Source: BJGV01 sp003230615 (GTDB lineage: Bacteria > Pseudomonadota > Gammaproteobacteria > Burkholderiales > Nitrosomonadaceae). Taken from it: a stretch of 64,000 nucleotides of DNA. Below the pieces are notes generated by a model. That model was given only the letters and a program-made list of their open reading frames with translations, had not been told where the DNA came from and made no database searches. The translations under genes were made by a program, and so were the position numbers. This document shows, in pieces, positions 25,818 through 36,166 of this stretch; position 1 is the first letter of the stretch; every line of letters starts with the position of its first letter. The DNA lies in NCBI GenBank assembly GCA_963663215.1, contig OY760140.1, forward strand, positions 930,001-994,000, written 5' to 3'.

Positions 25818-28538
25818 CTAGTTAGCAACATAGTTTATTTTCTCAGCTTCGGTATCATATGGAAAACTAACAGCAAAACCTAATAGTGTAATAGAAGGCT
25901 CAAGTTGCTTACTCTCAATAGGATAAACTATCAGCATGCCCCTCTCTTTGGGTCGCAGGCGTCTTATTTGGCCGCCTATGGTTGCTTCAGGATTGCGGGC
26001 AGTACCTCCAGATTTTTTCTTTGATAGCTTTAAAGCATTGTCCCTGGCTAATTTTAATTCTTTTTCTGAAAGATCAAGCCCCTCGTCATTAGGACTGAAT
26101 GATGTCTTAATTCTATAGGTATCGCCTATAAATCTATCAGGATTATTTCTAACATTGCGTTGTACGATAACAAAACCAGCTTTAAACTTGCCGCTGCCAT
26201 CCCCGCTTCCTAAAACTACTGTCCATTCTGTAAGAGCATCTCTCTCAATCTGGACTCTTATATATTTTGCAATGAGTGTAGAATTCGCGCGGTATGCAGA
26301 ATCTGGCGTTGACATACCATCAAAGAATGAAGCTATTTTTTCTCCATGGACACCATACCAAAGAAATTTTCCTCCCTTCTTTGAATAGGAACCAAGATTT
26401 TCCAGAAATTTTTGAAGGATTTTTATATTTTTATCCACTACCTTCAAACTAACATCAAAACTTGTATTTACAATCAAACTGTCGTCATAACCCATTCTTA
26501 TCGGCTGCCCTGCCCTCATTTTGTGAGGATTCGTCACAATAAGACCTTCTGAATGGCTCTCAATTCGTAGGCCATAGTCTTGGGGTGTTAATCCTTCCTC
26601 ATACATCAGGTCAAATTGCTCCCGCATTCCTTCCATAGCGTCAGATATATGCCTGTACCATTCGATCAGTTCTGGATCTGTATATAATCTGCATAAATCT
26701 GCATATCCTGGTCTGTATCCAAACCATCGCCCCATCTGTAATAAAGTGTCATACATGCCGCTAAATCTGACAAAGTAGCTCACAGAGAGCCCTTCCAGAG
26801 TAAGCCCCCTGGATAGCTTGTCTCCTCCTATAGCAATAACGCACAATCCTATCCCTTTATATTTTTTATAGTCCAGTACATTTTTAGCTGTGGTATTGAG
26901 TTGCCTGATCTCGATACGTGAAGCTGCATCAAAAAGATGTTTTTCGATATCTTTCCAGGAAGGCAAGGGAAAGCTATCAAATGTAAGAACCTCCTGGACT
27001 TTGGGTGTTGTTTTCATAAAGTCTTTTTCCCAGAGCGCTTTCATCCTGTCCCTTAACTCAACACCTCCAGCCTTTGCACCGTATTCCAGTAGCTGACGAA
27101 TCAAATTAATTTCATCCGTTACTAGTTGAGCAACCCTATCCTGAACCTTGTTTAATCGGCTGACGTGAATGAGCATGGAATTGTCTTTATTACGCTGCCC
27201 CCGAGCCATTCTTGCTGCAATCACAATAACAAAAGATCTAATAGCCTCAACCATACTATCTGGAAGTGAATTAACTATGAGGTCTGTTTTATGCCTTAAT
27301 GGGAAAACCTCCAAACTGTCTATAACCCTTCTTATTATGGGGAGACCTGTATTCTCAGTGTATTGAATGCGATTTGTGCCGAAGACTGTTTCTGATCCAA
27401 TGTAATTTTCTGGAACAGACAGATTAATTATAAAGCTACGAGGAAAGATATCTTCTCCTGCCTTATCTGAATAAGCAGAGTCATGCACAAGGATGTTAGC
27501 TTGGGGCGTTGCGGTGTATCCAACATACGCTGACTGCTGAAATGAATGTAGCAACTGTCTTATCAGCCTATTAATGGTGGATGGATTGAGTTCAGGATCA
27601 ATCTCCCTTTTATCGTTGTATATTTCTGCCGTATTAACAGAAGCATGGTCGGCCTCATCATCTATGAGCAGAAAGGGAACATTCATAATAATTTTTTGCC
27701 CAGGTGATTCGGGATTATCTTCCCCACATATGCTCACAATTTGCATAATTGCATTTTCAATAATAGATTTATTTTTCTTGATGACCAGAATAAATGGGTC
27801 TTTGCCACCGGGTCTTGTAGCAAGACCAGATGCTTTACTCCTGCTAAAATCTTTTAAAGAGGTAGTCAAAGCATGGACAATGTAATCATTTTTTCGGATG
27901 CCCTTTAGGGCACCTACACCAACCCACGCGTTAGAATGATCAAACGACATATTTTTTGAAGTGTCGAACCCTAAAAACCCTTCATCAATTCTGACTTGAG
28001 TTTGGCTTCGTAAGTCGTTATGAAGACCCGCGAGTACAATAACAAGTTTAAATCCAGCATCTACAGCTTTACAAATTAAGCCTATATAGTTGGAGGTCTT
28101 CCCCACCTGCACACGCCCAACGATAAGACCCCGCCTGTCCCACGGAAAAGTATCTAACGGATCACTCAAGAGATCGAGAGTTTTATCTGTAACTTTATTC
28201 AGCTCTCTAATTACAGGTTTTGGTATAGCAGTCGCTTCAGACAGATACCTGTCATATCTCTTCCAAAATTTCCAGTCGATTTTGCTACGGCGATTAGCTA
28301 ACCACGGCTTATGGTCTTTACCCACAAGGGCCGAGAAACCATCTACACGAATATTATAATCCTGCTGTAATTTTTTAATTAACTCTGCAAAAGATACATC
28401 ACCAAGCCCAGGTAACTTCTATGTATCTTTAACGGCATTTTCAATTTCATTATCCGTAGGAATACGATCCTCGATCTTCGACAAAAGAGCATTTACAATA
28501 ATCAAAGCCCGATCAAATGCTGCATTTTCCTTGCTCAT
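25818..28538 (-). pseudogene. Z1-domain superfamily II helicase/translocase with in-frame TAG at codon 40
   Basis: From the ATG at 28538 the frame reads SKENAAFDRALIIVNALLSK and reaches TAG at 28419-28421, then stays open for over 860 codons to 25818. Motifs: Walker A-like GLIVGRVQVGKTSNYIGLI, Walker B LLIDDEADHAS, YVGYTATPQANIL (motif III), the Z1 block GGDKLSRGLTLEGLSVSYF and QMGRWFGYRPGY. Z1 proteins are predicted DNA-translocating ATPases of MORC-type restriction systems. The stop may have arisen from CAG. A product from the Met at 28325 would lack the N-terminal domain but keep all ATPase motifs, so partial function is possible. Confidence 0.85.
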
Positions 28539-28550
28539 TATTCTCTCAGT

Positions 28551-30047
28551 TTATGTATTAGGATTGACTATCTCGATTATTTCTGGATATCTGTCAAAAG
28601 GTTCCATTGACAGGATTCTTTCTGTAGCCTCTTTACTTGACAGACCACCTTTTATCAAGGATTCAAAAACTTTTTTGGCAATTTCCTTTACTTCCTCCGG
28701 CGCAGTCTCATAAGGAATGCCAAAACTATCAGGTGTTTCTGCATTGTTAATTACAATAAACGGGGAAGGGATGGTCTCTTCGATGAGCCTCAAGAGTAAT
28801 CGCAGGTCTGATATGCGGATTTCTTTCTGCCCCATTGAATCTTTAATCAATGGATGATTCCGGTTAATTTTGTAAAAGATTTTTCCATGCTTCGTTCTTT
28901 TCTCCCAGACAAATGTAGCCGCATCGCTGTGCTCGCGCTGTATAGCCTTTCCCCTGTGTCGGTATATTTTCGGATGCCTTCTGGCGGGTAATCTTTGCAA
29001 TTCTCAGCAGATCACCTCTAAACTCAGTTGGTGGGGTTGCTTGTGCCTTTCTGACATCCAGATGCCACTCTTCATCAAGAAAATTTGGAAGGTCTAACAA
29101 TATTCTTGCAAGTTTAAAATGTTCTTCCTTCATAAATGGAAGCCCCAACCAGCTCCCCGCGACAAGCATTCTTTTATTCCTGTATATATAAAAACCCTGA
29201 TGCATATTCCATCCGTACAGCCCCCCCTCCATTCCGATGGCCCTCATCGGAAATCTTTGATTTATGTGGAAGGATGTATGGCTGTATCCGTATAAGATGA
29301 TTGCGATACGATATGAACTCTTCTGCTAGGGGCTGGGTAGCTTTTTCCAGCGTCAAAAATGGATCCCAAGGCTCTACTACACGTTCGTTAATAAATAGGT
29401 TTATCTTTTCTGCGCCTACTAAAAACCGGTGAAAAACCATTGAGAGATGCCGCTTAACCATATCAATCTTTTGGAGAAAGTCTTTATGGTTAAATGTTTT
29501 GTTGCTGCTTTTCGCTTCAAATATCCTATCTATATCGTCCCAAAAAACAATTGTTCCGTGCCCGAAGGTCTGTAGAGCAGACCCCTTATTAATATTATCG
29601 GTTTCAGTGCCTTTTATTAGTCGCCATTGTTTTGTTTCCTGGATATAGTCCAAATCCCAGCATCTCGAAAATATGCCGGAACTTTCTGTTTTAGAATAAA
29701 CAGTAAATTTTGTACATTGAGAAAGAGAGGCAGTCTTTAAACCCAGGCCCGAAACGGCCCAAGTCACCTGCAGCTCTTATTTCTTTGGGGTTCCTGCTAC
29801 TGGGACGCATAGCGTCGATCAGTTCCTCTTCTGACATACCATCACCATCATCCGTGATAGTAACTTTGGGGCTGCCCTCATCCCATTCAAATGAAACCCA
29901 GATATTCCTAGCGTTCGCAGTTATACTGTTATCAAGAATATCCGCAATTGCTGTCGCCAGGTCATAACCGAATGCACGGAGAGATTGCATCATAGCAGGA
30001 GCGTTCGGCTCTGCAAGATCATATTCTATTGGTTTGACAATGACCAT
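28551..30047 (-). pseudogene. MORC/Hsp90-like GHKL ATPase of the restriction system, three frameshifts
   Basis: Four overlapping frames make up one protein of about 490 residues. The first has the GHKL Bergerat fold: IADILDNSITANA (N box), TITDDGDGMSEEEL (G1), then RFG. A one-base shift near 29760 gives GLGLKTASLSQCTKFTVYSK (G2), as in MORC proteins. Further shifts near 29230 and 28960 are needed to reach the C-terminus FDRYPEIIEIVNPNT. In prokaryotic MORC operons this ATPase accompanies Z1, DUF4420, AIPR and a cytosine methylase. The stop lies 12 bases before the Z1 start. Three indels in one gene point to inactivation. Confidence 0.82.
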
Positions 30048-30090
30048 TTATTATCCAAATAACTTGCTGATGCCTGTGGAATGAAATTTA

Positions 30091-30119
30091 TTGACATCAC
30101 AGCCAGTAACTGAAATTAT
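30091..30119 (+). promoter_or_regulatory. Sigma-70-type promoter for the cytosine methylase
   Basis: TTGACA (30091-30096), a 17-base spacer and AATTAT (30114-30119) lie 36 bases ahead of the methylase ATG. The 108-base gap also has to hold the promoter of the divergent MORC-Z1 operon. Confidence 0.5.
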
Positions 30120-30155
30120 CGTGTTTAATTTTGTAACAGCATTACAATACAAACT

Positions 30156-31650
30156 ATGGCACAAAGCAGTATCCCAATAATAGATCTTTTTGCAGGACCA
30201 GGCGGCTTGGGAGAGGGCTTTTCCGCCTATAAAAAAGCCAAAAATCCACGATTCCGTATAAAACTTTCAATTGAAAAAGATCCAGCCGCACACAAGACCC
30301 TTCGCTTGAGAAGCTTTTATCGTCAATTTACAAAATCAAAAGTTCCACAAGCTTACTATGATTACATTTTGGGGAAACCCACCATGTCGCAAGAGATACT
30401 TGAGCAACTATACCCAAATGAATGGGCTGCTGCAAAAAAGGAATCATGGTTAGCAGAACTTGGTGCTAACAATTTTCCCGATAGTTTAGTGGATCAAAAA
30501 ATTACTGAAGCTTTAAATGGTGCGACTGAATGGATGTTGATTGGAGGCCCTCCCTGCCAAGCATATTCAGTAGCCGGGCGTTCAAGAAGAGCAGGCGAAA
30601 ACATTAAAGATTTTGAAAATGACCATCGACATTTTCTTTATAGACAATATTTAAGGATACTTGATAAATTTAGACCTTTCGTTTTTATAATGGAAAATGT
30701 AAAGGGGCTTTTATCATCAAAAATCAATACTCAGTTTATTTTTCATCGTATTCTAAAGGATTTAAAACTAGACGGCTATTACACTATTTATTCGCTTACT
30801 ACACCAACCGACAGCCCCAATAACTTAAAACCAAAAGACTTTGTTATCAAAACTGAAGAGCACAGTATTCCACAGTCGCGTCACCGCATTATACTTCTGG
30901 GTGTGCGAAACAATAGCAGCATTATGAAACCAAGGCTATTGAAACAACGTCATGCCTGCTCTGTCTATAATATGCTGCACGACTTACCGAAATTAAACAG
31001 CAAGATATCTTATAAAGAAAAATCGTCAGCCGAATTTAAAGACATTATCAAAACGGGCATTAAAATTATTGAGCGTTCTAATGCCCCTCAGGCTGTAAAA
31101 AAAGTCTGCCGAAACGTCACAAATGGCAGGCCTCCTAAATCTTTAAACTCCATTACTAATAAAGAAGCTAGAAAGATCAAATCCTGGCTTACTGATGAAA
31201 AACTAAAACAATCTGTCCTTAATCATGAGCCACGGAGACACATATCTTCAGACATTCATAGGTATCTTTTTGCTTCTTGTTACGCAGCAGCCTTTGGTAT
31301 TTCTCCAAGGCTAAAAGATTTCCCAAGGCATTGTTACGAACCATAAGAATGTACAGGACTCTAATGGTAAAACTGATGCATTTACAGACAGGTTTAGAGT
31401 ACAGATCGCATCTAAGTTTGCATCAACTATAGTTTCACATATTGGAAAGGATGGACATTATTATATCCATCCTGATCCAACACAATGCCGCTCGCTAACT
31501 GTCAGGGAAGCTGCACGGCTACAAACATTTCCTGATAATTATTTATTTGAAGGGGGAGTAACGCAACAATACATACAGGTTGGAAATGCTGTTCCTCCCT
31601 ATTTAGCCTTACAAATAGCGGACGTTGCGGCAAAACTATTTGTACAATAA
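30156..31650 (+). pseudogene. C5-cytosine DNA methyltransferase, frameshifted near 31325
   Basis: Motif I IIDLFAGPGGLGEGFSAY at the N-terminus, motif IV IGGPPCQAYSVAGRSRR with catalytic Cys, motif VI FIMENVKGLL and motif VIII QSRHRIILLG are present. The frame ends at 31346 after SPRLKDFPRHC. One base shift gives GIVTNHKNVQDSNGKTDAFT, then SLTVREAARLQTFPDNY and VGNAVPPYLA (motifs IX and X), ending at 31650. Total about 497 residues, normal for this family. It would methylate host DNA to protect it from the divergent restriction operon. Loss of motifs IX-X would abolish activity. Confidence 0.87.
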
Positions 31651-31835
31651 AACTCCAACAAAGGCAAAATAATAAAACAGTAGCAGTAAGTCAGTAATGA
31701 CAGATGTACACACAAAAGCACAAAGAAGTCACAATATGTCTTGCATTAAGGGGGCGTGATACAAAGCATCGAATTGCAGCCTGTAACCGTTATTACAAGC
31801 TGATCTACATTTTTTCTATTTTCAAGATACCAACA

Positions 31836-31914
31836 AATGTACCAGCAAATACATTGGATGCTATAGGACTGCTATGGATGCGAATGTACACTTTTGGCAC
31901 AAAGCAGACGTTCA
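31836..31914 (+). repeat. 79-bp direct repeat, right copy
   Basis: Begins AATGTACCAGCAAATACATT and ends TTTTGGCACAAAGCAGACGT plus TCA. Same orientation as 22606-22684. The methylase ends 186 bases before it. Confidence 0.88.
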
Positions 31915-32050
31915 CCCAAGTAGAAGAACATGCGTTCTTTCCAACAAGGGGATAGGTGGGGGTGCACCTAGTTTGGAACAACCCCACTCCTTATCAATGT
32001 AGTACCTACCCCTCTTTCCTTTCCCAAATTTTGGCGAAAAATATTTTCTG
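31881..32050 (-). repeat. Composite dispersed repeat, copy A
   Basis: A degenerate hairpin repeat followed by a ~130-base unit with landmarks TGCGTTCTTT, ATCAATGTAGTACCTACC and TTTTGGCGAAAA. The same order is seen at 35406-35577; the second part alone recurs at 33205-33300. Its reverse strand may derive from the 3' end of a gene (GWYYIDGEWE-like in copy B). Nothing else was recognised in 31651-32206. Confidence 0.75.
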
Positions 32051-32206
32051 AAAAATTGGAAGCCTGGATTGGACATATAGCCATGTTGATGAGAACATAA
32101 TGAGAAAAAAAGTGCCGCATAACACAATATTCGTGCATGTCGTATATTCCAGTATTCGTGCGTGGCACATAATCAGCTGTTAGGTTATTCAAAAAAGGAG
32201 ATTTTA

Positions 32207-32941
32207 GTGAGTCCGGAAATGATAAAAGCAGTAGGTGAAGCCATATCTACTATAGCGTGGCCGCTAATAGTCCTTTATTTAATTGTCTCCCAGAAAGATG
32301 CTGTTAATTCTATCCTCTCAAACTTGGAATCCTTAACTCTGCCTGGTGGGATAGAAGCAAAACTCAGAAAGACAGTAGAAAAAGAAACAGAGGCGATCCT
32401 AGAAGGTAAGACAGGAGGGAAAACAGAATTATCTGAGCGTCAATTGGTAGCGTCGGAATCTGTCCAACGTATTTCAAAGAATAGTGATATCTCGGTCGTG
32501 AGAGATCAAATCAATAATGTAGCTAGGGAATATGAGCGAATACGAGCATCAATGTCATCTGGCGACGAGAGAACACGTCGCATGGAGGTAGTTACAACCA
32601 AGATGAGAACATTGGGATTAGCGGCACTACCATTGCTCGAAGAATTGAAGGCTAGCGCCTCTCCTGGATCTCGCCTAGCCGCAATAGCTATATTGCAGGT
32701 AGCGCCCAATATAGATTACATAGAGTAGCTTTCTGAACGACTAAAAATTGAACAACCGTTCCTAGGTTATCATGCCGCAGTTGCCTTAGACGTTGCAGCG
32801 AGATTTATAAACGAAGATCAACGGGAACGCTTACTCAACGTTATCGAAGATGCAAAGTCATATTTGGGCGATGCTCGGAAAGGCACTGATCGTTGGCACG
32901 TACTTGACAACGCGCAAAAGCAAGTGAGCGACCAATTTTAG
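32207..32941 (+). pseudogene. Membrane-anchored helical-repeat (HEAT-like) protein with in-frame TAG
   Basis: The start is the GTG at 32207, 6 bases after AAAAAAGGAG. One membrane helix (AWPLIVLYLIV) is followed by a charged coiled region and a helical-repeat end GLAALPLLEELKASASPGSR. TAG at 32726-32728 interrupts NIDYIE-LSERLKIEQPFLGY; the same frame continues 70 codons to 32941 (HAAVALDVAARF). A Trp codon (TGG) is a plausible original. About 244 residues when restored. The function is unknown; its place next to a restriction island allows a defence link, but this is not shown. Confidence 0.6.
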
Positions 32942-33028
32942 ATTGGCAAGCCCAACAATGGCTTTTTATCAAGGTTTATCAAGGTTTATTAAGCTTTGTT
33001 AATTTGTATAAATGAATGAACTTTCGGA

Positions 33029-33082
33029 CTTTTAATCCGTTGGTCGGGAGTTCGATCCTACCACGGCCTACCAATAAATCAA
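33029..33082 (+). repeat. tRNA-Lys 3'-end copy (left att-like site)
   Basis: The 54 bases from CTTTTAATCCGTTGGTCG to CCAATAAATCAA correspond to the anticodon loop (TTT), variable region, T-arm and CCA of tRNA-Lys; the 5' half is missing. The copy at 50722-50775 is nearly identical. Typical of a core site for integrases using tRNA-Lys. Confidence 0.85.
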
Positions 33083-33118
33083 GCACTTAGTAAGAATAGG
33101 TTGACCATTTGTCATTAT

Positions 33119-33137
33119 GGGGTAACACAGGGGTAAC
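33119..33137 (+). promoter_or_regulatory. Paired GGGGTAAC motif (possible integrase arm site), copy 1
   Basis: GGGGTAACACAGGGGTAAC: two 8-base direct repeats spaced by 3 bases, 37 bases after the tRNA-Lys fragment. The same pair occurs at 49631-49649 next to the integrase start and at 50812-50830 after the other tRNA-Lys fragment. Confidence 0.55.
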
Positions 33138-33204
33138 TTTATACTAAGGATTTAGCTAAGAAATACACATGCAATCTAAGTCGAAGTATTGTGTATTTAT
33201 CGGA

Positions 33205-33300
33205 ATAGGGGGATACACCTAGTCTAGAACTTCCCACTCCCCATCAATGTAGTACCAGCCCTCTTTCCTTTCTCCAATTTCGGCGAAAAAATTTTTCCAG
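33205..33300 (-). repeat. Composite dispersed repeat, copy B (second part only)
   Basis: Shares CATCAATGTAGTACC, CTCTTTCCTTT and CGGCGAAAAA with copies A and C, without the hairpin part. Reverse-strand reading gives IGERKEGWYYIDGEWEVLD before a stop, suggesting descent from a coding 3' end. No other feature was seen in 33138-33453. Confidence 0.65.
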
Positions 33301-33453
33301 AAATAAAATCTGCAAGCGCCTAAATGATGGCTGGTTATTATAGGATTGTTTTGGAACAGATATTCTTTTTTCTATTGTAATGTGACATAGTGTAACTATG
33401 TGTAATTCATCAAGTAATACAAATTAATCTCTAACTTCCTATAAAGAAAAAAT

Positions 33454-33724
33454 ATGAATACAAAAGACGAATTTGTGCGCAAAATGCATTCGGAGCTAGA
33501 TCAGTGGAAGAATGAAATAGATGCTCTAGTTGCCAAAGTAGATCAAACTGAGTTACGCCCACATATTGAAGCACTGCACAGCAAACGGAATGAAGCCCAC
33601 AAAAAGCTGCATGAGGTCGAGCAAGCAAGCGAAAGTGCTTGGGGGGGATATGAAAATGGGTATTGAGACGGCTGTGGGCAACATAGGTGAAACAATAAAT
33701 TTAGCTAAATCTCGCTTCAAATAA
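33454..33724 (+). pseudogene. Small coiled-coil protein, frameshifted in a G7 run
   Basis: The first 63 residues (MNTKDEFVRKMHSELDQWKN, then IEALHSKRNEAHKKLHEVEQ) form a charged coiled coil. The frame breaks in a run of seven G at about 33641; shifting gives DMKMGIETAVGNIGETINLA and a stop at 33724, a more natural amphipathic end. About 90 residues. Similar coiled-coil proteins are common in nitrifiers and other proteobacteria; the function is unknown. 33725-34016 holds nothing I can support. Confidence 0.5.
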
Positions 33725-34016
33725 AGTATTCGACCTTTATAGACTTCCTTGGACGACTTTGAAGCGGCGGGAATCGTATAACAAGCTGGAAAGCATATAA
33801 TACATACTTTTTACTATTCAATATCTAGGTGTTACCACTAAAAATGCCTCAGTGGTGCCCAGAAGAGGACTCATGCGGTAAATATCCATGCGATTTACAG
33901 CCTATTTGCCGAAAAATTGCCGAATGATTATTCCTGCCGAAATCACAAACTAGCTGGACATTGCACCTACAACAATCTTTAAGATGGTCTGCATATAGAT
34001 AAAAACAAAGGGGGTA

Positions 34017-35216
34017 ATGGAGAGTAGGGATCCAGTGGGCGGTTTTCTTGGTGATATATATTCCACACTGAAAGAGAGAATATCTAGTCCTTTCATTTCT
34101 AGTTTTGCAATAGCCTGGTCAGCAATTAATTATAAAATTTTTGTTCTTCTTTTTTCTGATAAAGAATATGAAGCCAAAATAAAACTCATTGATGAGATGT
34201 TTGATTCTCCTGATGAGATTGGTTTATTTATTATCATGTTCCCGCTAATCGTTGCTGGTTTTTATGTTTATGCGTGGCCTCTCTTATCAATAAAAATCAA
34301 TTGGTACGTCCTAGACTAACAGCTTAAACAAATCAAAATGAGTGATGATTTGAGAGGTAACGCGGCAATTACGGAAGAAAGGGCTGTGAGGATACTTGGC
34401 GAGATTAGAGAAAAGGACAAATCTCTCTTGGCAGCAAATTTGAAAATTAGCGATCAAGAGACAGAAATAGAGACGCTTCGTAAGAACCTTGAAGCAGCTC
34501 AAGAGAAGATTAAAGCAGCTCAAGAAGTTACTAAGCATGGGATAGTTCCCAATGAACTGACCGAATCAACTTTAGAAACCGTAAGCAAACTGTCACAGCC
34601 AATAGTAATTAAGCCAGAATTTGAATCTGATAGTCTCAAAATAAAGTTAGATGGTCTTAGCTGGCGGGTGCTAGAGTTTTTAGAAACAAGCGAAAAAACG
34701 GGAGAATTAGTTACTGAGAAAATTCTTCAACATGTTTTAGGAAAAATGGGTACAGAAGAAAAAAAGAAATTGAGCGATTCTCTAAACCGGCTTTTAGAAC
34801 AACAATTCGTAAGTAAAATAAGGCCAGAAAATCAAGCTAAATTTATTTATTCAATTACTCATTTTGGCAAAAGTGCGCTCAAGAATAAATCTTTTTATGA
34901 TCATCGTAATCAAGAGGCCTCAACACTAGAAACAAAGGAGGTTCAACCGAGCAAAGATTCTATCGAGTTGAACAATCTAGCGCGAGTAGTGCTCAATAAA
35001 TCTGTCAGCAAGGAGGAAATGACAGGAGGTCATCAGACAGTTCGAGAGGTCAAGAACAGGCATGGAGAAGCACCATTATTTGATAAGGCTTTATCGCAGC
35101 TTGAAACACAAGGACTGTGGGAAGTTGTTGGACAAGATAATTCAGATGATGATTATTATAAAGCCACAGATAAGGGCAAGAGAGCAATAGGAAGGGGAAA
35201 CAATCCCCTAACTTAA
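34017..35216 (+). pseudogene. Two-helix membrane protein with coiled coil and winged-helix C-terminus, in-frame TAA
   Basis: The ATG at 34017 follows AAAGGGGG. The N-terminus FLGDIYSTLKERISSPFISS and two membrane helices (to about residue 95) are followed by TAA at 34317-34319. The same frame continues QLKQIKMSDDLRGNAAITEE, a long coiled coil and a winged-helix-like C-terminus (LFDKALSQLETQGLWEVVGQ) to 35216, about 398 residues. Proteins of this two-helix family normally run straight into the coiled coil, so the stop is probably a nonsense mutation. The second part from 34338 could be translated alone. Function unknown. Confidence 0.62.
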
Positions 35217-35405
35217 CCGGACTTCCTCGGTCTGCCCACCGGCCTCTTTTCTTCGGTTCTGCATTTATCCACCCAGGCGATCACATCTGACTCAAGCCAT
35301 AACAACTTTGGACTGCCTGGAATAATTAATCGAGGAGGAAGACACTTACGTTTATGTCTATATAACGGATACCTGTATGGACATATTGAGGCTGTAATGA
35401 ATTTT
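35213..35405 (-). pseudogene. AlpA-type regulator remnant, truncated by a repeat
   Basis: The C-terminal part YRHKRKCLPPRLIIPGSPKL, then WLESDVIAWVDKC resembles the winged-helix tail of AlpA/excisionase proteins of proteobacterial islands. Its N-terminus is replaced by the hairpin and composite repeat copy C; the long open frame running through the repeat is an accident. A broken island gene. Confidence 0.5.
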
Positions 35406-35577
35406 GCGTGTCCTCTTTTGGCACAAAGCAGACACTCGGCTGAATAGAATAATATGCGTTCTTTTCCAACTAGGAGAAATAGGTGGGGCACACTTAGTCT
35501 TGGATTAACCTACCCCCTCATCAATGTAGAACCTACCACTCTTTCCTTTTTGTAATTTTGGCGAAAAAATTTTCTAG
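35406..35577 (-). repeat. Composite dispersed repeat, copy C
   Basis: Degenerate hairpin (CTTTTGGCACAAAGCAGACA) followed by TGCGTTCTTTTCC, ATCAATGTAGAACCTACC and TTTTGGCGAAAAAATTTT, in the same order as copy A. Its edge coincides with truncation of the AlpA-like gene. Confidence 0.75.
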
Positions 35578-35685
35578 AATGAAAATCTGTGAACATCCGC
35601 TCTAGGTCAAAAGCGGATGATTCAGAAAATCAACGTTTAAAATAAGTGCAGGTGCGAGATATTCAAGTTATTTGCAGACGACTCC

Positions 35686-36166
35686 TTAGTCTGTAGTTAT
35701 CATAGTTGTACAGCGCTCCTTAACGATCTGTGATGTATTTTCATTGTCTACTCCATTAACTATCATAGCAATAACACGCTCGTCAGTTTTATAGCCATTG
35801 TGTGCTTCAAGCGGACTGGCTATTTCTATGCCAAATATATCGACAACTCTGGCAACGTTGATATTGATATTGGTTGTTTTAGCACATAGTCTTGAATCTA
35901 TATAACGGTCAGAAAATCCATGGGGTATTGTATAACTAAGCATGTCATTAGGATCACTGAAAGCAATGATGTCAGTTTCACTTAGAATACGTGAATCATA
36001 ATGCTCGCCATCTGCACGGCAATAAGCGTCCCGTTGACCTGTAATTTTAGGTAAATTCTGGCCAAGCTGAAACAACGGCAGTTGATTAGCAAGCATAAAA
36101 ATAGGAATATGTTTTTCTTTAAATGCTTGAACAAATTTGTCAGCAAGACCCCACGTTTTCCTTAGT
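35686..36166 (-). pseudogene. 3' remnant of an alpha/beta-hydrolase-like gene behind dabA
   Basis: About 160 residues (LADKFVQAFKEKHIPIFMLA, then DIIAFSDPNDMLSYTIPHGF, ending EAHNGYKTDERVIAMIVNG). The spaced Asp and a late His in AHNGY look like the C-terminal part of an alpha/beta hydrolase. Its frame opens only inside the dabA 3' end, so the gene lacks its 5' part and was joined to dabA by deletion or insertion. The family call is tentative. Confidence 0.4.

Noticed and set aside
31320..31347. Programmed frameshift in the cytosine methylase
   Set aside because: No slippery heptamer or downstream structure at the break; a simple indel is more likely.
33029..33082. Complete tRNA-Lys gene
   Set aside because: Only the anticodon-loop-to-CCA half is present; the sequence upstream cannot form the D-arm or the 5' acceptor strand. 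Same at 50722-50775.
35213..35491. Intact 92-residue AlpA protein
   Set aside because: The first third is repeat-derived (LLCAKRGH is the hairpin), so only the C-terminal part is homologous sequence.
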